A stretch of DNA of 7,188 bases from Myxococcales bacterium (GTDB lineage: Bacteria; Myxococcota; Bradymonadia; UBA7976; UBA1532), in the NCBI GenBank assembly GCA_020430675.1, contig JAGQJJ010000190.1, positions 1 to 7,188 of the forward strand, read 5' to 3'. Positions 5,870 through 7,188 of this stretch are shown one piece after another (positions within the stretch are counted from its first letter, which is position 1; each line of letters starts with the position of its first letter). The notes beneath the pieces were generated by a model that was not told the origin of the DNA, made no database searches, and saw nothing but the letters and a program-made list of their open reading frames with translations. The position numbers and the translations under genes are program-made.

Positions 5870-5934
5870 TTTTTCGTTAATGCGTTGATTTTAAATCGCT
5901 TTGATTTCATTTTGCTGCATTGCACAAATTTTCA
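5870..5934. promoter_or_regulatory. AT-rich island upstream of the PHA operon promoter
   Basis: This is the only clearly AT-rich stretch in the window. It contains the spaced motif GATTT-T-AAATC (5887-5897) followed by another GATTT (5903-5907). The placement directly upstream of a -35 box suits an UP element, a nucleoid-protein site or a regulator site. Confidence 0.45.
5915..5925. promoter_or_regulatory. Candidate PhaR-type operator (CTGC-N3-GCAC)
   Basis: CTGC-ATT-GCAC matches seven of eight fixed bases of CTGC-N3-GCAG, the site I recall for the PHA repressor PhaR in alphaproteobacteria. It lies 9 bp upstream of the -35 box of the phasin gene. PhaR normally represses phasin genes until PHA accumulates. 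No phaR gene is in the window, so the call rests on sequence and place alone. Confidence 0.3.
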
Positions 5935-5964
5935 TTGACCCCCGCCCCAGCCCCGCCGTACAAC
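5935..5964 (+). promoter_or_regulatory. Sigma70-like promoter of the PHA operon
   Basis: TTGACC (5935-5940) and TACAAC (5959-5964) are separated by 18 bp and match the consensus at 5/6 and 4/6 positions. The AT-rich island lies immediately upstream. Initiation near 5970 would give a leader of about 43 nt before the mini-phasin start. Confidence 0.5.
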
Positions 5965-6012
5965 CAATGCGCACGGTGTTTGAACGCCCGCCAGGCGCGG
6001 GGGAGAGTACAG

Positions 6013-6264
6013 ATGGAACGGTTCTTCGAGCAGTCGCAGAAGGTCTTCGCCGACGAGATGAGCTGGGTGGTCGAGCAGATGAACAAGGTCGGCGCCGAGG
6101 CGGTGACCGAGGCCGAGAAGCTGCTCAGCCAGGGCCAGCAGGTGATGACCGACTTCGCCGCCCGCCAGCGCACCGCGTTTGTCGAGGTTGCCCGCCACAC
6201 CACCGCGGCGGCCGAGCGCCAGATGGGGCTGTGGCGCGACGCTTTCAAGAGCGCGCAGGGCTGA
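6013..6264 (+). CDS. Mini-phasin-like PHA granule protein, 83 residues
   Basis: This short, soluble, fully helical-looking protein (MERFFEQSQKVFADEMSWVV at its start) has regularly spaced hydrophobic residues among Glu, Gln and Ala, as in amphipathic phasin helices. Phasins coat polyhydroxyalkanoate granules and set their size and number. The phasin call depends strongly on context, since a PhaE-like subunit and phaC follow in the same direction. It is shorter than most phasins (usually well over 100 residues). The ATG at 6013 is preceded by GGAG (6002-6005) with 7-nt spacing, and an upstream in-frame extension would cross the predicted promoter. A 5-bp hairpin (5987-5991/5997-6001) abuts the ribosome binding site. 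A further hairpin after the stop may keep this gene's transcript in excess over the synthase genes. Confidence 0.7.
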   Translation: MERFFEQSQKVFADEMSWVVEQMNKVGAEAVTEAEKLLSQGQQVMTDFAARQRTAFVEVARHTTAAAERQMGLWRDAFKSAQG

Positions 6265-6270
6265 CCGGTC

Positions 6271-6288
6271 GGCGCCCCCGCGGGCGCC
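6271..6288 (+). terminator. Intercistronic hairpin, possible attenuator between mini-phasin and PhaE-like genes
   Basis: GGCGCCC (6271-6277) and GGGCGCC (6282-6288) form a perfect 7-bp stem with a 4-nt loop, starting 6 nt after the stop codon. No U-tract follows. It could stabilise the upstream mRNA or partly terminate transcription, either of which would raise phasin over synthase levels. Confidence 0.4.
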
Positions 6289-6301
6289 CCCTCTCACCGG
6301 C

Positions 6302-6306
6302 GGAGG
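6302..6306 (+). promoter_or_regulatory. Ribosome binding site of the PhaE-like gene
   Basis: GGAGG lies 6 nt before the ATG at 6313, an optimal arrangement that supports this start. Confidence 0.7.
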
Positions 6307-6312
6307 CAAGGC

Positions 6313-6798
6313 ATGAGCGAGGCGCAGGACAAGGGCAGCGGCGGCAACCCATTCGCCCGCTTGTTCGAGGGCCTGACCGGCGGGTCGGGCCAGGCCATGA
6401 AGACCTGGGAGACCTGGGTCACCGGCCAGATGGACAAGATGATGCGCAGCGAGCAGTTCCTCGGGCAGATCGGCAAATCGCTCGAGAGCTCGATGCTGCT
6501 GCGCGGGCAGATGAATCGGCTGCTCGAAGAGTCGATGCACAACCTGCGCATGCCCACCTTGGGCGACGTCGAAGCGGTGCACCGCCGCCTCGATGAGTTC
6601 GAGCGGCGCCTCGACGCCGTGGTCACGCGGCTCGAAGCCCTCGCGCCTGCCGTCGCCGCCAAGGAGGCGGCCGCGCCCCCCCCGGCCGAAGCGGCGCCCG
6701 AAGCGCCCGCCCGCAAGACGCCGAGCAAGCCCGCTCGCAAGCCGCGCAAGGCCCCTCGCAAGGCCGCGTCATCGGACGACGCCGGGGAGGCCCGCTGA
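6313..6798 (+). CDS. phaE: Short PhaE-like PHA synthase subunit with basic histone-like tail
   Basis: This 161-residue protein has a helical N-terminal part (about 1-78). The segment MPTLGDVEAVHRRLDEFE begins a helix at residue 80 that resembles the C-terminal 'MPS..EVD.LHRRL' region of class III PhaE subunits, which contact and activate PhaC. An Ala/Pro linker (about 111-133) follows, then a basic tail (134-152) with repeats of Lys-Pro, Ala-Arg-Lys and Pro-Arg-Lys like histone H1. PhaM of Ralstonia carries a similar DNA-binding tail, activates PhaC and links granules to the nucleoid, so this protein may combine both roles (inference). It is far shorter than typical PhaE (about 350 residues). 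The gene's last base is the first base of phaC (TGATG), and phaC's ribosome binding site lies inside it, so the two are probably translationally coupled. PHA synthase-associated role is likely; the PhaE label is less certain. Confidence 0.75.
   Translation: MSEAQDKGSGGNPFARLFEGLTGGSGQAMKTWETWVTGQMDKMMRSEQFLGQIGKSLESSMLLRGQMNRLLEESMHNLRMPTLGDVEAVHRRLDEFERRLDAVVTRLEALAPAVAAKEAAAPPPAEAAPEAPARKTPSKPARKPRKAPRKAASSDDAGEAR
6784..6790 (+). promoter_or_regulatory. Ribosome binding site of phaC
   Basis: GGGGAGG lies 7 nt before the ATG at 6798, within the last codons of the PhaE-like gene. It supports this phaC start. Confidence 0.65.
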
Positions 6799-7188
6799 TG
6801 CGCGCCGTGCTGCCCGCGATGAAAGACGCCGTCGGCCGCCTGCTGCCGATGGAGATCCGCGGCGTCGACGCCGAGACCAGCCACCTGCCCTATGACGTGG
6901 TGGCCCAGGCCGGCCCGATGCGCGTGCTGTGCTTCGCGCCGACCGGCGAGACGCGCCAGAAGACGCCCGTGCTCTTCGTGTACTCGCTGATCAACCGCTA
7001 CTACATCCTCGACTTCATGCCCGGCCGCAGCCTGCTCGAGTACCTGACCGGTCAGGGCCACCCCTGCTACGTCATCGACTGGGGCGTGCCCGGGGTGGCC
7101 GAGCGCCACAAGACGTGGGCCGACTACGCCGTGCGGCTGGTCGATCACGCCATGCGGACGGCCTGCGAGCGCGAGGGCGTCGAGCAGG
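6798..7188 (+). CDS. phaC: Polyhydroxyalkanoate synthase PhaC (class III-like), N-terminal part
   Basis: PhaC polymerises (R)-3-hydroxyacyl-CoA to polyhydroxyalkanoate on the granule surface, releasing CoA. The visible 130 residues match the start of class III-type PhaC: TPVLFVYSLINRYYILDF, then PGRSLLEYL and CYVIDWGVP, which correspond to the family's 'VYALVNRPYMLD', 'RSL' and 'YLIDWGYP' blocks of the alpha/beta-hydrolase fold. The N-terminus before these blocks is short (about 55 residues), as in class III and unlike class I enzymes. The nucleophile box G-x-C-x-G-G, expected some 15-20 residues further on, and the catalytic Asp and His lie beyond the window edge, so catalytic competence cannot be judged. 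The ATG overlaps the stop of the PhaE-like gene by one base, as expected for co-produced synthase subunits. Identification is very secure. Confidence 0.95.
   Translation, partial: MRAVLPAMKDAVGRLLPMEIRGVDAETSHLPYDVVAQAGPMRVLCFAPTGETRQKTPVLFVYSLINRYYILDFMPGRSLLEYLTGQGHPCYVIDWGVPGVAERHKTWADYAVRLVDHAMRTACEREGVEQ

Noticed and set aside
5487..5888. Open frames of 122 (minus) and 125 (plus) codons in the long spacer
   Set aside because: No ribosome binding site, no recognisable domain, Arg/Pro-rich products, and both overlap strong inverted repeats.
5920..6012. TTG start extending the mini-phasin by 31 residues
   Set aside because: The extension crosses the predicted promoter, has no ribosome binding site and reads as Pro/Ala/Arg filler; ATG 6013 has a good GGAG.
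5932..7148. Minus-strand ORFs of 216 and 284 codons over the PHA genes
   Set aside because: Antisense shadows of the mini-phasin, PhaE-like and phaC genes; phaC is unmistakable on the plus strand.

Overview
The window is about 7.2 kb of very GC-rich bacterial DNA with strong G/C bias at third codon positions and long shadow ORFs opposite real genes. No rRNA, tRNA, IS element or CRISPR array is visible. Gene content (a class III-type PHA synthase locus, an Asp/His-rich NfeD-like protein with two YqiK-type flotillins, and a WYL regulator) would fit a Myxococcota/deltaproteobacterium-like or related environmental bacterium. This assignment is an inference from composition and gene style, with low confidence.

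Layout. (1) Positions 1-1218, minus strand: the N-terminal 406 residues of a predicted gluzincin-type zinc metalloprotease (HEVGH plus EVFAD), running off the left edge. It is divergent from (2) a WYL-domain transcriptional regulator (1368-2060, plus). The 149-bp divergent spacer holds two separate dyads that could be operators. (3) A probable terminator (2099-2136) is followed by a three-gene membrane-microdomain operon. It comprises an NfeD/OB-fold membrane protein with an Asp/His-rich repeat tract (2196-2882), then two tandem SPFH/flotillin paralogues (2905-4224 and 4221-5474) that overlap by ATGA and are probably translationally coupled through a hairpin over the second ribosome binding site. 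Two perfect hairpins directly follow the last stop codon.

(4) Positions 5475-6012 carry no convincing gene. This spacer contains the twin hairpins, then a stretch of strong nested stems (5583-5806) that looks like a candidate structured RNA of no family I recognise. After that come an AT-rich island, a site resembling the published PhaR operator CTGC-N3-GCAG, and a sigma70-like promoter. (5) The promoter leads into a polyhydroxyalkanoate (PHA) storage operon: a mini-phasin of 83 residues (6013-6264), a short PhaE-like synthase subunit with a histone-H1-like basic tail (6313-6798), and the first 130 residues of PHA synthase PhaC (6798-7188, running off the right edge).

Two functional blocks are therefore seen. 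One is a membrane scaffold of the NfeD-flotillin type. The other is a PHA granule block in which PhaC polymerises hydroxyacyl-CoA, the PhaE-like subunit would activate it and perhaps tether the granule to DNA, and the mini-phasin would coat the granule. The protease/WYL pair at the left edge is a third unit whose partners lie outside the window. No complete, clearly new system can be proven here. The best candidates for something undescribed are the structured spacer, the PhaE/PhaM-like hybrid subunit, and the unassigned metalloprotease.
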